DNA of 64,000 nt from Panax quinquefolius (taxonomy: Eukaryota; Streptophyta; Magnoliopsida; Apiales; Araliaceae). Each line of letters begins with the position of its first letter. Position 1 is the stretch's first letter. The notes under the pieces were generated by a model, which saw nothing but the letters and a program-made list of their open reading frames with translations, made no database searches and was not told the DNA's origin. The stretch lies in assembly GCA_020205615.1 (NCBI GenBank), contig CM035170.1, positions 59,199,322 through 59,263,321 of the forward strand. Direction: 5' to 3'. The translations under genes and the position numbers were made by a program. Of this stretch, positions 33,415-45,117 are shown one piece after another.

Positions 33415-36340
33415 TATAATGACCCCAAAAATCATACAATTTAATTCTTGACTTCGGTCGTTAATAATACATTCAATCTCTAATTTTACATCATTAAACG
33501 ATAATACAACCATTGAAATTTGTGGAATAATTAAAATTTTCTATTACAAACTATCCTCGTTCCCAAAACCTTCAACCTTTACATCTAAATATCTCTGAAT
33601 CATTTTAATACTACAATAGTTTACATTCGCAAAACAATATTACAATTCAACATTAATACATTATTCAAAACATTAGACATGGTTTACAAGAATAACAACT
33701 TAGCTAGGATATTAAATCTTCATATATCACTTTTGATCCATAACAATCAAGTAGCACATAGCGTTACCTTCAATTCTTGAATCTGCAAAAATGGTTATTT
33801 GCAAGAATGAGCTCGACAGCTCAGCAAAATCTAAAAGTTTTCATACATCACGTAGCACATAATAACATGCTCAACATACAAGAATAATCATAAACAAACA
33901 TACCATACATGTTGTAGTTCACATAACAACTATAAAGATTGAGTTCCTTACTCAATCAACATTCATAGTTCAATCATCATAGTCATAGATTGACTTTCAC
34001 ATTTCATACTTTTGACATATATAATACATCATACACTAAAATTTTAAAGCAGATCACCATCAAGTTCACATAGTAAAAAGGAACTGAAAGACTTGCCTTT
34101 ACCGGCGTTTTACCAACACGCTAATACTTCGCGTCCTTGCACAACCTACATTGTATGTGAGATTGATAATAAATAAAATCAATACTCAATCTCATGGTCA
34201 AATTTATTCTAAGACCTTACTTTATCTTATTAGACATCTAACTATTTTATATGCAACTCGGTTTTATTTTCATTTTTATCACCACACATGCTAGACTATC
34301 GCACTTGTAGTTTAATGTTATCACACCATTTTATTATACCACTTTGGTTTTAAAAATGCATATTCAACACATTGTTTACATGTTTAATTTTCCTTCAAAA
34401 ATTAAAAATCGCCCTTTTCGATTTCGTTCCATTATTATTCTTGTATTATCATCTTTTCATACTCAGATATCCAATATTAGCCATTAGTTAGACACTTTGT
34501 ATACCAAAGTTTAGAAACAATATTACTTTTAGGCATTTTATCGAGCACGTTATGTGCACACATTAACTTATCTCAACTCTTGATCTTAAATGGTTAATTA
34601 TGCATAAAATACGATAACACATATCTATAATCATTACATATGTCAAAATATATTTTTAATCATCAAAATATACCATCACCCAAAATCTTAATTCAAACAT
34701 AATTATAAAACTCATCTTCACAATTTCTTTAACAAAATGTTATTTTCGTTTTTAACGTATCTCCTTCGTTACATGTCCATTTTTGTTCCTTATTATATAT
34801 AATTAACCCTTACTCAGTGTACTACAACCTCATCTAGGCCTTAAAGTCAGACCCTTATCCATCTACACCAGATTCTGCAATTCTCAACTAGTGTAGAAAA
34901 TTTCATTTTCTGGACATCCTTACTAAATAATTTATTTCGGACATAATCCGGTCCATAAAATGGCTCAATCGCGAGAGCCTAGCTAGTAAACTCCCATATC
35001 TATAACTTTGCTGTTTTAAGTTTCTTCAGATTCAAAACACACGAATTTATATGAATTTTTCAAAGTCGAGAAAATGAATAGCTTTTGATTTTACGGGACA
35101 GATTATTTTCCCTTCGTACCAGCCTTATTAAAACAGACATTACAAGAAATCTACAAAGAGTTTTCATGTGATTCCACTTTCAGAATATAGCTTACTTCCA
35201 TATCTTCGATTTAATATAAGACTCATTTTCTAACTCATTATACCCAAAGAGATATGAATTTCACAAGATATGTTCACAATTACTCAAAACCTACGAATTT
35301 TGTTCTTCAAATTTTCTTTCAATTTCATTTTCTTTCTTGAATCCTCTTGTTTGATTCTTGATAATCCAACATTAAACCAATACAAACAAGATTAAGCATG
35401 ATCTATTACCCTAGAACATAAATCTACCCAAAAATTAAAGATTAAATAAGAGTTTAGAAGTTACATTCTTCTAGCTCATCTCAATTCCTCTATTTCTCTC
35501 TATCTCTCTCAATTTCTCAATACAACTTCTATATAACCATTATCCTACATTATGAAGAACATAAAAATATAATTAAAATAAGGAATTTAGATTATAGCCT
35601 TATTAGTATGAATTTAAGAGAGAGATGAAGATGATGATGATGGGGCTTGTTTTGTCTTCTCAAAGCTTTCCCTTCTTCTTCTTTTTCTTCCTCTTATTCT
35701 TCTCCTATAACTCTCTCTAACACTCTTCTTCTTTCTTTGGTTTGTTTTCTAAAACTAACATACTAACTTGTAGTATATACATATAATATACAATACCAGT
35801 AATATATAATATATGTAACTCCTAGTAATTATTAGATATACTAATTACTAGTTAATACATATGTTACACCAATTTGAACTTGAAAAGCCTAAGACCATGT
35901 TTGGCAAATACTCATTATTTTAATTAATCAATAGCTTAACATCAATCAATCTCATCAAATTGTCACATAATTATATTTACTTGTTAATTATAATTTTGTG
36001 TAACAATCATCACATAACTCATCTAATTTAATTATCTCAATCAAATTAGATCTATAACATAAAATTATTATATTAACTAAATTAAATACTAAATATTCAT
36101 TTAATTAATCTACTACACTTAATTATATTACTCATAATTAAAACAAAATTTATCTATTTAACTCGATAAATAATTCAATTAAATATTTATATATTAAAAT
36201 TAATATATAACATTCTATTCACATCAATTCACATATTCTATAATATATGACATACACATACTCATACCCAACATATCTCATAAATAATACTTTTACTTAT
36301 AAAATTCTCATTTATAATTTCTAAAAATGGGGATGTCACA
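33415..36340 (-). repeat. LARD LTR, right copy (5' LTR)
   Basis: 2926 bp. Ends are TATAATGACCCC and GGGATGTCACA on the plus strand. It pairs with 27507-30475 and lies next to the primer site. Confidence 0.85.
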
Positions 36341-36624
36341 TCCTTCCCTCCTTATAAGGATTAAAGTCCATAAGGAACCACCAGAAATCTACCTTACTCG
36401 GGTTTTCCTCAAATCTATTCATTGAATAACTTCAACACATTACCTTAATATAGGTTTTATATTTTCTACTCTCACCATTCTTGATAATAAATTCTTATAA
36501 GTTTTATTTCATAACATTTACTTAGACTCAATTATATTTGAGTATTACATATTCTTTGACCGTTCATTATCTTTCTCTAAGGATCATTATCATATATTAT
36601 ATGATCAAACTCTCGGGATATTAC
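36341..36624 (-). repeat. Extra copy of LARD polypurine end beyond the second LTR
   Basis: Begins with the same polypurine tract (tccttccctcctt) and follows 30476-30747 base by base to ggatattac, then changes to Tekay LTR sequence. Such interior outside the LTR pair indicates a tandem or recombinant element. Confidence 0.8.
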
Positions 36625-38329
36625 GGCCCATTTTGTATGGCTGTCGTGTGGCCTATGTTGCACACACTAATGATATGAAGCGGAAGCGATCTGCTTTCTT
36701 TAGCTGCGATTCGGGATAGCGATGCACGTTGGTCTAGTGATGTGTTAGTATAATAAACATGTACTAATATAGTTAAAACAAAATCGTGCTATGTGGTTAG
36801 TAGAGTCAAAGTTTGAATGATTAGTAAGTGATAAACATGGTATATTAGGACTTAGTGAGCATGATGAATAGTAAACATGTGTTGTGAAGGTTAACACTTG
36901 TAATTTCTTATATTTGCATGGTATCTTAAGACTTATGCTAAAATAGTAAGTCTAACTAGAAATGCGTGTTGTGTTGGAACGTGAATGTTAGTATATCTAA
37001 TAGATGATGGTTTTAAACCTATATGTAGGTGAACGTGAGTTAATATTATAGTTTACACTTGAGGCAAGTTTCTAAACCTATCTTTTTAAATTGAGCAAGT
37101 TCTTTAACTCTACTCTTATAATAATTATGCAAGTTTCCTAACTCTATACCTTATTGAGCGAGATTACTTTCGTTGAACAAGTCCTTGTATCTAGATTGTT
37201 TATAATGATGCAAGTTTTTCTAAATATTGTCTCTTAACATTGAGCAATGTTATTGTTTCTAATTAAATTACAATTATGCAATTTCCTCTAAGTCTAAATT
37301 TTCATTGAGTTAGTTCTATTAGTAAATTGGGCAAGTTTTTCCTAAACCTAAACTTTTTATTTTAGCATGCAAATACCTTTATTCTGATGAGCATGTTTAT
37401 CGTTCAAGTTATTACTTATTATGCATGCTTAATATTAAATTCTAAGATTTTAACCATAGCTTAGTGTTGTTCAAGCAAGGTATATGAATTATTCAACACT
37501 TATGCTATTAGATTATTCCTATAGCATGAACTTAGAATGCAATGTTTATCCTCTTATGATTATTCCATAACATAGTAATGTTACCTTTTATTCAACTAAT
37601 CCTTAGTTGATGTCCGTTGAATTCCAAATTACCTTGAAGTGTATCCAAACCAAACTTATTTTAGTGCGGACTTGTAATCTAAATACTGAGATGAACAACC
37701 CTATTATTAGGGGTTTACGTTTAGCGTTGAAATGTTTGTGCACAATACATTGTACGAAGGATTGATCCCCCTAAGTATGTGGAGTCCTTATAGTCATATG
37801 ACTGTTAAAGTTAAAGTTGAAAGGTTACTTATAACTGTGGACATGGTTCGTGGTCATTAGACCCTCAGTAGTATATTTCAAAATGTTAATAGAACATATC
37901 ATTCAGTTCTATTGAGCCTATTATTTTGCAAATGTTGTAAAGTTATTCATTCTTATTTCAAGTGAGCTTTGTTTGCTCACTCTTGCTTATATGACCATTA
38001 CAACTACGGATTAGAACGTAGATGTACCTAGCACCAGTAAAGGCAAGGGGAAGATGAACAAGTTTTGAAGACTTGTAATATGTTGACAGTTATTTATCAG
38101 ACTTTAATTTGATTGATGTAATAAAGTATTTATTTAATTTTCGCATTTGAATGATTGTAATTAAAGGTTAGATAACCTGGGAGATAATGTTTTTTTTTAT
38201 TAATGTAATCCTATATGGGCAGGTTTTATTATTCAATTATATTATGATTGGGTAGTTAGATATTATTTTTTTAATTAAGTGAACACCAAATCTTGAGGTA
38301 ATGAAGTAGCGAGATTTGGGGGTGTCACA
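36625..38329 (+). repeat. Tekay 5' LTR, right part
   Basis: Resumes the Tekay LTR and follows 48750-50429 of the 3' LTR to the shared end GGGGGTGTCACA. It contains the hairpin at 37697-37716. Confidence 0.85.
37697..37716 (+). other. Hairpin in Tekay LTR
   Basis: aaccctattattaggggttt forms a CCCTA/TAGGG stem with loop TTAT. It is conserved in the LARD interior (31359) and, with one weakened pair, in the other Tekay LTR (about 49796). Confidence 0.6.
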
Positions 38330-38332
38330 AGT

Positions 38333-38344
38333 TGGTATCAAAGC
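38333..38344 (+). other. Tekay primer binding site
   Basis: TGGTATCAAAGC, 11 of 12 to the initiator tRNA-Met complement, 3 bases behind the LTR end. Confidence 0.9.
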
Positions 38345-38479
38345 TTTAGGTTATGAACCTTAGGTGGGGAAAAGCCTTAGGAAGTAACCTTTGAAAAGAT
38401 AGTGGTGATTAACTTTTATCGAGTTTTAAGTGTCGAGTAGTAATGATTAATAAATGAAACTTAAAATTTTGTTGTCAGG

Positions 38480-39205
38480 ATGACTAATGTCGGAGAATCC
38501 AGTCAGGCTAGGGAGGAGGGACCTCAGATGCCTATAGAGGAGGAGCCTTGTGACATTCAGGTTGTTTGGGAACCACTACTGCCATGGGAGTCAGCCCCGT
38601 TGGTCACAGTGGTTGAAGATGAGGATGATGATGTGGAGATGGATGAGGAGGATCCCATTGAGTTACCACAGGAGGATGAGGATGACAAGGACGAGGGGGA
38701 AGAAACTCCCCTAACCTCGATAGCTGCTCCTATGTATGATGAAGTCTACGATTGTAACGTGGAACTTCAAGATACTGTTGAGGAATTGCAAGAGATAGTA
38801 GCTGAACAACATACTGCAATGACACAGAAAGACCATGAGATCCAGGATCGTGAGGAACGACTGACTAATGACGAGGAGAAGCTAGTACAGACTGAAGGAG
38901 AGAAAGAACAACTGATCGAGGTGATTGTTGATCTGAAGAACAAACTGAAGGAAGAAGCTACTAAGAGAGAAAGAGATGAAGACTCCTACGAGGAAGCTTT
39001 TCAACGAACCAGAATAGCAGCAAGAGACGCACAAACAAAGAGGATGAAGATGGAGGAGATGAATAAAGTATTTAACACCATGATTAATCGAGCTCGAAGA
39101 TCGGGTCATGGGATATTCTATTCGATTGAGGCGCTTCCATCATATCATCGATTAGATCGCGAGAACAATGTTAGGATCATGGAGGAAGAACGTAGTAAAG
39201 GCTAG
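38480..39205 (+). CDS. Acidic coiled-coil protein encoded between primer site and gag (ORF0-like), intact
   Basis: 241 codons, uninterrupted, starting 135 bases behind the primer site and ending 297 bases before the gag start codon. Residues 1-45 are unstructured-looking; 46-75 are very acidic (EDEDDDVEMDEEDP, EDEDDKDEGEE). Residues about 85-200 form a long heptad-rich helix (YDCNVELQDTVEELQEIV, then IVDLKNKLKEEATKRERDE). The tail is RARRSGHGIFYSIE and a basic end. No gag, zinc-knuckle or enzyme motif is present. The same protein type occurs, broken, at 16300-16762 in family R. Since gag-pol of this element carries about a dozen stops and frameshifts, an intact frame of this length is notable. 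I do not recognise a family; an oligomerising or RNA/protein-scaffolding role is only a guess from the coiled coil. Confidence 0.75.
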   Translation: MTNVGESSQAREEGPQMPIEEEPCDIQVVWEPLLPWESAPLVTVVEDEDDDVEMDEEDPIELPQEDEDDKDEGEETPLTSIAAPMYDEVYDCNVELQDTVEELQEIVAEQHTAMTQKDHEIQDREERLTNDEEKLVQTEGEKEQLIEVIVDLKNKLKEEATKRERDEDSYEEAFQRTRIAARDAQTKRMKMEEMNKVFNTMINRARRSGHGIFYSIEALPSYHRLDRENNVRIMEEERSKG

Positions 39206-39502
39206 GCGGTATCTTAGTAGAACATCGTAGTTGTTATACGATTAATAAATGTTGAATAAATTATAAATCTCAAGTGTTATGTAACCTATGGGATATGATG
39301 ATGATGTTGTCCTGAAACTTTTATAGTTCAGGAAGGTTAATGTAAATAGCAGAGATGCTATCCTTTTAAAGAGATTATGAATAAATAAAAGTTATTATTT
39401 CATTCAAAGTGTTATGTGGTTATTTCTTTTGTGGAGGCAAATTAAGTAGAAATTACTTAAAAGAGTTGAATAATAATCTAATGGGTGTATTTTTAACAGA
39501 AA
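39206..39502 (+). other. Spacer between the coiled-coil ORF and gag
   Basis: 297 bases with no ORF of note, leading to the gag start codon at 39503-39505. Confidence 0.5.
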
Positions 39503-39512
39503 ATGCCTCACA
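39503..39512 (+). pseudogene. Start of Tekay gag, cut off by a solo LTR
   Basis: An ATG at 39503 and the next codons up to the target duplication tcaca (39508-39512). Leaving out 39513-42748 puts this ATG in the same frame as the gag text that resumes at 42749. The insertion therefore lies within the fourth codon. Confidence 0.8.
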
Positions 39513-42500
39513 TGTAACACCCGAGAAAATCAGATTTTTATGATAATTAAATTTTTATTTGATTATGTGAATTAAATGAATTTAATTGATTTCTTTGTGA
39601 GTAAGTTATGTGAAGGTCGTTCTATGACCTAGAATGTGCTAACGTGGTTAGTATTCTGGCTGCGTGTTAGAAATAGTTGTTTGGAATTTCCAAGACGATA
39701 ATAATTATTTTCCAAGAAATTTACGTAAAAACACTATTCATCTGTTTCTGATCGGGAAATTATTTTGAAATTCCGGGAAACGCGTAATGATAGAATATCG
39801 TGATGAGATGGAATATCTGATAATATTTCATTTATGGCAAACGCAGTTTTTGCCTGCGGACTTAAAACCTAAGGGTTGAGTATATTGATTTCCGAGAAGA
39901 AAATAATATGCGTAGAAAGAATGGCGTTAGGGTTAAGGCGAGTGTTATGCCTTTGGTGATACTATTTATTATCTATGTATAATACGTTGGGTAAATACGA
40001 AGTACAATACGATTATTATATGAGTAGTATACAGAAATAGTACGGGAATTATACGTATGTGATACGATTCGTATTATAGAATCAAGTTAAGACTTAATGA
40101 CAAATTCATTTGAGTTGGATTATTAAATTAATCCAATCATTTGAATGACCAAGGCCCAATGATAATTTAGTTAAGCCCAATTCATTAAAATTGAACCGTG
40201 GGTCGAACCGGTAGGTCATCGAATGGGTAAAACCCATGGGGCAACCCATGGGATGTCACAAAAGGTGGTGGGCCGGCCACCTTGGTGTGGAAGCCAAGCA
40301 TAAGTCTTGGTATCCAAGTGTTTTACTTGGTGACCACACATGAATAGTAAGGAAGTGGTGGTTTAAAGTCCAAATTTCCCTCCATTCTAGTTTTCTATAA
40401 ATAAGAAGCTAGGTTAATTCATTTGGGAGCTTTTCAACTTGCCAACCTAGATTATTTGAGAGAGAAAGAGAGCTATTCTTGCAAGCATACACTTTGGAAG
40501 CTTTAACTTCTATTTTTCCAAATGATTTCTTAAGAGTTCTTGAGGTAATACTTCTTGTTTCTCATCTCCATCTCTTTTAGATTTTCTTTCATTTTAGAGA
40601 ATCATGAAGGGGTGGTATATGTCTTGAATGAGGTTTTAAAGATGACTTACCATATATTCAATCTCTATAAGTCATAAGATTACAAAAATAATAAGGTTTT
40701 TGAACCATGAAAATATTGATAGTTGAGATCAATTGTTGATAAACAATTGAGCTCCATCAATACGTTAGTATATGCATCTTGTTTGGTTAGGATGTAGATA
40801 TGAAATCCATAGAGTTTTCCATGTGATTTGGCTTAGAGAACATTAGTAACGAAGTTATGGCGAATTTTACAGAAATAGACGTTAAACATCGAAAACGTAG
40901 AAATTCCCGAATGGTAGTCGAAAGTTGCCGTGAGACTTGAAAACGTTAGTTTTCAATGTCAACACGTGAGATAGGGTAATTAAGAGTTGTGGGTTTGAGA
41001 TTCGTCGGATTTCGACTTAGAACGAAGAAAACTAGCATTGAACCCTCATTAACGTTTACGAACGTATATAAAATGAACTCAATAGTTAATTCTGAGTTAA
41101 CATATTCGAAAGTGTTGAATTCTTATATGAACACGTAAAGGATGTAATTCCTGAATTGTAGGAATTTGAATGGGTCAATTCGGATGTAAAACGAACAAAT
41201 TAGGAAGCGGGAGTTTCGTTAGAAAACCAAAATCTGGTTTGGCCAATTTGGTGCCGTATTGTACGACTTACCCTTGCACGCGCCAAACCAATTACAAAGT
41301 GGTGGTGAGCCATGCCAGACTCAATAAAGTACCCTACTAACCTCATGGCTAAATACTAAAAATACAAAGGATGCTTGTGGCAATGGCCTTGGCGATGGGA
41401 AAAAGTTGACCAAGTTAGGTTTTAAACTTGATTGTTTAGAGACCTACCGTTGAGTTTATATACTCAATAAATGTACTAAGACTAATCCTATATTACCTAT
41501 ACTAAGGTATAGGGTATGAAACTTAGGAATGTAATGCATGTTAACAAGATATGTGCAATGAACAAAGTTGGTACCTTATCAATCGATGTTTGAGTCCCAG
41601 GTTAATAAACGTCGATAGAGTGATAAACCGGAGATGAAGGGTAATAAATCATGTTGACTTTAATAAAGATATTAAGTTAACAAGGACATAGAAGAGAAAG
41701 AAGCTTGTAGGAACAATGTGAATAGTTGTTTGATAGCTAATTAAAGTGTGTGCTATGTGAATATATCATGTAGATTACGTAAAGGTTGTGGTCGGTCGAG
41801 TAAGTTATTTGAAGGCCGAAAGGCAAGTTTTCTTAACGCATCTAACTTCCATATTAGCCAAGTTTTATGTGATTTGTTGAACCGAATTGCAAGACTTGTT
41901 TTAAAGAAAGGGTGATGCGATTTTAACTTCGCTTAGACTATTATTAATATATAGATTGATTATCATACATATCATTCTATATAGAAATGTTAACGCTATC
42001 CTATGCCAAGTAATTGAATACGAGCGTAAAGGTAAGGTTTGTCATGAACAAACAAAAGTATTTTCATCGATTATTAGGTGGGCACAGCGAGTTTGCCAAA
42101 ATATTAAGCAATCGTTTAATGAATGTAGTGTTGATCAACATAGAGTACTATAAATTTGATCACCTAGAAGTGCTCGTAAGTTATACTGGATGAAACGACC
42201 TTAGTCTTGTGGACTCCTTTTCAAGTATGAAAACTAAAATTTCTTTTGTTCATGGTCTATCGTAGGTTCCTCGTAATTCTAATCTATTATATACTTTGGG
42301 AATTGATGTTATGAACTGTTAAAGTATTATTGATTCTTAGTACTTCATAACTTCAGTTATGTTGGAATTGTTATATAATTCATGAATGTGGTATTCCTGT
42401 TATCCTTGATTAAACTTGATGAGCTGTCATGCTTACTTCTTGCGTGAATTATATAACTACAGTTAAAGATAAACGTACTGTGAATGCCAAGAGAGATAAG

Positions 42501-42743
42501 GGCAAAGCTAAGATGGATGCTTAGGAATTGTGTAATAGTTTAATAAGTTTGTATGTATTATACATTATGAGCAATGAACAATGTAACCGGTTTATGAACC
42601 TGGGAAGGATTATACTTTGATTGTAATAAGAAGATAGTAATAACCTTCATTTTGTTGTATTTTAATGGAATGATTATATGGATGTTAGTACAGTGGAGCA
42701 CCATCTGTCAGGTTGGAAGATACCCAAATTTGGGGGCGTCACA
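39513..42743 (+). mobile_element. Solo LTR inside gag, 3231 bp, perfect 5-bp target duplication
   Basis: Starts TGTAACACCCGAG and ends GGGGGCGTCACA; tcaca stands directly on both sides (39508-39512 and 42744-42748). There is no interior or second LTR, so it is the product of LTR-LTR recombination. A TATA box with downstream text typical of plants (CTATAAATA at 40395) marks plus as the LTR sense. It differs in sequence from the Tekay, LARD and family R LTRs, although its end is like that of family R. ORFs in it (41956-42153) have no recognisable product. Confidence 0.9.
40395..40403 (+). promoter_or_regulatory. TATA box of solo LTR
   Basis: CTATAAATA about 0.9 kb into the LTR, followed by a GA-rich leader (gagagagaaagagag near 40455). 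A plausible LTR promoter. Confidence 0.5.
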
Positions 42744-42748
42744 TCACA

Positions 42749-43530
42749 GACGTCAACCACCACGACAGAGAACCACTGAAGGAACCAATAACAACAATGT
42801 TGATGCTAACCCCGTTCAACAATTAGTGACGCTACTGACAGGAGCGTTGCAGAATCAACCACAAAATCAAGGTACACTGTTTAAGGATTTCAAGGCGGTC
42901 GGACCACCTGAATTTCGTGGGTCCATGAATCTAGTCAAAGCACAAACCTAGATTATGGAGATAGAAAAGGTGTTCGATGTCGCTAGGGTAGGGGATGATC
43001 AAAAGACTACTTTCGCAATATTCATGTTGAAATCAGAAGTTAGTTATTGGTGGCAGGCCAATAAAACTCGTGAAGGGCCAGGGGTGATGACCTGGAATAG
43101 GTTTAAATAGATATTCTTCAAGACCTATTTCCTAGAGAGTTCAAAGAGTCAGCTAGAAGTGCAGTTTTTAGAACTAAAGCAGGGAACGATGACAGTATTT
43201 GTATATGCCGCTAAATTCAACGAGTTGGCGAGGTTTGCGCCATATCAAGTTAGTACGGATGAACGCAATGCGAAGAGGTTTGAACAGAGACTGAAGCCCT
43301 GGTTGTATAGTAGGGTTTCCCTGTTCCAGTTGAAGACTTTCGTAGCAGTGTTGGAGAAAGCAATACTCGCTGAAGGTGGAGGCGAGGCAGCGACAAAGTT
43401 CAATCAGGAACAGAAGAAGAAGAAGAATGAGGTGGAGATTAAAAATGGAGGTGGTAGTGGTGGAAACAACAACAACAACTTGAAGAGGAAGTGGAATGGA
43501 AACGTGGGTACTGGAAACCCGGTGGGGTAA
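42749..43530 (+). pseudogene. Tekay Gag, main part
   Basis: Frame 1 from the right edge of the solo LTR. The N-terminal basic, Asn-rich segment is followed by the chromovirus gag core: FKDFKAVGPPEFRGSM, VFDVARVGDDQKTTFA, LKSEVSYWWQANKT, then FNELARFAPYQVSTDE and LKPWLYSRVSL. In-frame TAG stops fall at 42949 (where Trp is expected) and about 43108. A Lys/Asn-rich segment (KKKKNEVEIKNGGG, NNNNNLKRKWNGN) precedes a frameshift at about 43530, after which the zinc knuckles continue in another frame. Gag would form the particle and bind element RNA. The 5' end is separated by the solo LTR. Confidence 0.9.
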
Positions 43531-43541
43531 CCAAATAAAAT

Positions 43542-44156
43542 AAGAAGTTTGAGGCATGTGTTACATGCGGAAAGTTTCATGAGGTGTGTGCTTGATGGGG
43601 AAGCAGGTATGCTTGATTGTGGCGGGAGGGTCACATCGCCCCAAATTGCACTCAACCTAAGAAGAATGTGTGCTTCACGTACAGATCCAAGGATCACTTT
43701 GCTCGTGAATGCCCTAAGAAAAAGGCTGGAGAGACAACCAGAAGAAATGGAGGTAACAATAGAGGTACATGGGCCATTGCTGGACCTGCATTATCAAACA
43801 AACCCACAGCCAGAACCTTCAACATGACTCTGCAAGATGTTGTGCAATCAAAAGATGTGGTGTCGGGTATTATCCCAATCAATGATATTGATGATTATGT
43901 ATTATTTGATTCGGGTGCTACTTGCTCATTTATATCTGATGAATTTGCTAAGAGGTTAGGATTGCCTAGTGAAAAACTGAATTTTCCTCTAAACATAGAA
44001 ATTGCGAATAATGAAGTAATCCCTGTTAGATTCGTATACAAGAACTGTAGGGTGAACATTAAGGAGAATATCTTGATGGTAGATTTGATTTCGATTAGAC
44101 TTGAAGAGTTTGATGTTATTTTGGGAATGGATTGGCTATTCAAATATAGGCGATGA
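43542..44156 (+). pseudogene. Tekay zinc knuckles and aspartic protease
   Basis: The frame resumes at KKFEACVTCGKFHE (first knuckle, degraded), then REGHIAPNC and the second CCHC box CFTYRSKDHFARECP, where one Cys has become Tyr. The protease follows with IDDYVLFDSGATCSFIS (active site DSG intact) and ends in EEFDVILGMDWL, a hallmark of Ty3 proteases. The frame is open from 43617 to 44156. The next 230 bases contain several stops before RT begins. Confidence 0.9.
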
Positions 44157-44388
44157 ATTGATTGCCAAAAGAAGTGTGTAAACCTTATGACCCGTCGAAA
44201 AAGGTAGTATTCTATGGTAGCAAAATCGCTTTAGACAAATGAAATGTCGGCGATTATTATGCGAGGCGAGAAATTATTGAGTCAAAGGCATGTGGGCTAT
44301 TTAGCTTATATAGTCGATACTCGAAAGAAGAATGTGAAACTGGAAGAGATACCGATGGTGAGGAATTTGAGGACTGTTTCCAGAGGAT
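44157..44388 (+). pseudogene. Degraded protease-RT linker
   Basis: Shows fragments of the linker in shifting frames with several stops. Nothing else is coded here. Confidence 0.5.
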
Positions 44389-45117
44389 TTGCCAGGACTT
44401 CCGCCTGATAGAGAAATTGAGTTCGTGATCAACTTAGCGCTGGGAACACCACTGATATCAAAGGCCCTGTACAGAATGGCTCCGATAGAAATGAAGGAAC
44501 TGATGGTACAATTGCAAGAACTGCTAGATAAGAAATATATTCAACCGAGTGTATCACTGTGGGGAGCGCCAGTGTTATTCGTGAAGAAGAAGGATGGGTC
44601 GATGCGTCTTTGCATTGATTATAGAGAATTGAACAAAGTCACTATTAAAAACAAATACCCATTACCAAGAATAGATGACTTGTTTGATCAGTTGAATGAT
44701 GCTAAATACTTCTCAAAAATAGATATGAGAAGTGGGTATCACCAATTGAAAGTGTGGAAGGAGGATATACCTCGAACAACATTCAGAAATCGGTATGGAC
44801 ATTACGAGTTTCTGGTGACGTCTTTTGGTTTGACCAATGCCCCTGCTGCATTCATGGATTTGATGAACAGGGTGTTTAAACAATTCTTAGACAAGTTTGT
44901 AGTGGTATTTATCGATGATATTCTGGTGTATTCCAAAACTCAAGAAGAACACGTGGAACACTTACGTTTGACGTTGGAAACACTAAGAAAGGAAAAGTTG
45001 TACGCGAAATTCTCTAAGTGTGAATTTTGGCTAGATCGTGTGCAATTTCTTGGACACGTGATTGACAAAGATGGGATTTCAGTGGATCCATCAAAGGTGG
45101 AAGCTGTAATCAATTGA
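44389..45117 (+). pseudogene. Tekay reverse transcriptase
   Basis: An open frame of 242 codons containing most of RT, which copies element RNA into DNA. Motifs in order: LPPDREIEF and [23 protein letters not shown] (residue about 72), [13 protein letters not shown] with the first catalytic Asp at residue 112, [15 protein letters not shown], and [11 protein letters not shown] with catalytic DD at 176-177. The end ([20 protein letters not shown]) reaches the connection domain before a TGA at 45115. The Met chosen by the open frame is not the natural start, because RT is part of a polyprotein. All polymerase residues I can check are present. The frame continues in phase into the next segment. 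Confidence 0.95.

Larger units (their letters stand above)
27507..36624 (-). mobile_element. Non-autonomous LTR element (LARD-like) in LTR-interior-LTR-partial interior order
   Basis: Two LTRs (27507-30475 and 33415-36340) enclose a 2.9 kb interior without any recognisable coding domain, with a polypurine tract and a primer site at the correct ends for a minus-strand element. To the right of the second LTR the sequence does not return to the Tekay LTR. It repeats the interior's polypurine end for 284 bases (36341-36624, matching 30476-30747). The unit is thus a truncated tandem. About 50-60 bases of the Tekay LTR are also missing at the junction, judged against the 3' LTR near 48692-48750. 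Confidence 0.8.

Noticed and set aside
36625..38329. Independent solo LTR
   Set aside because: It is the second half of the Tekay 5' LTR; the LARD insertion separates it from 26293-27506.
38882..39109. Minus-strand 75-codon frame
   Set aside because: Exact shadow of the coiled-coil ORF; Ser/Leu-rich text comes from reading Glu/Lys codons backwards.
43174..44143. Minus-strand frames across Tekay gag and protease
   Set aside because: Antisense shadows of recognisable gag-PR.
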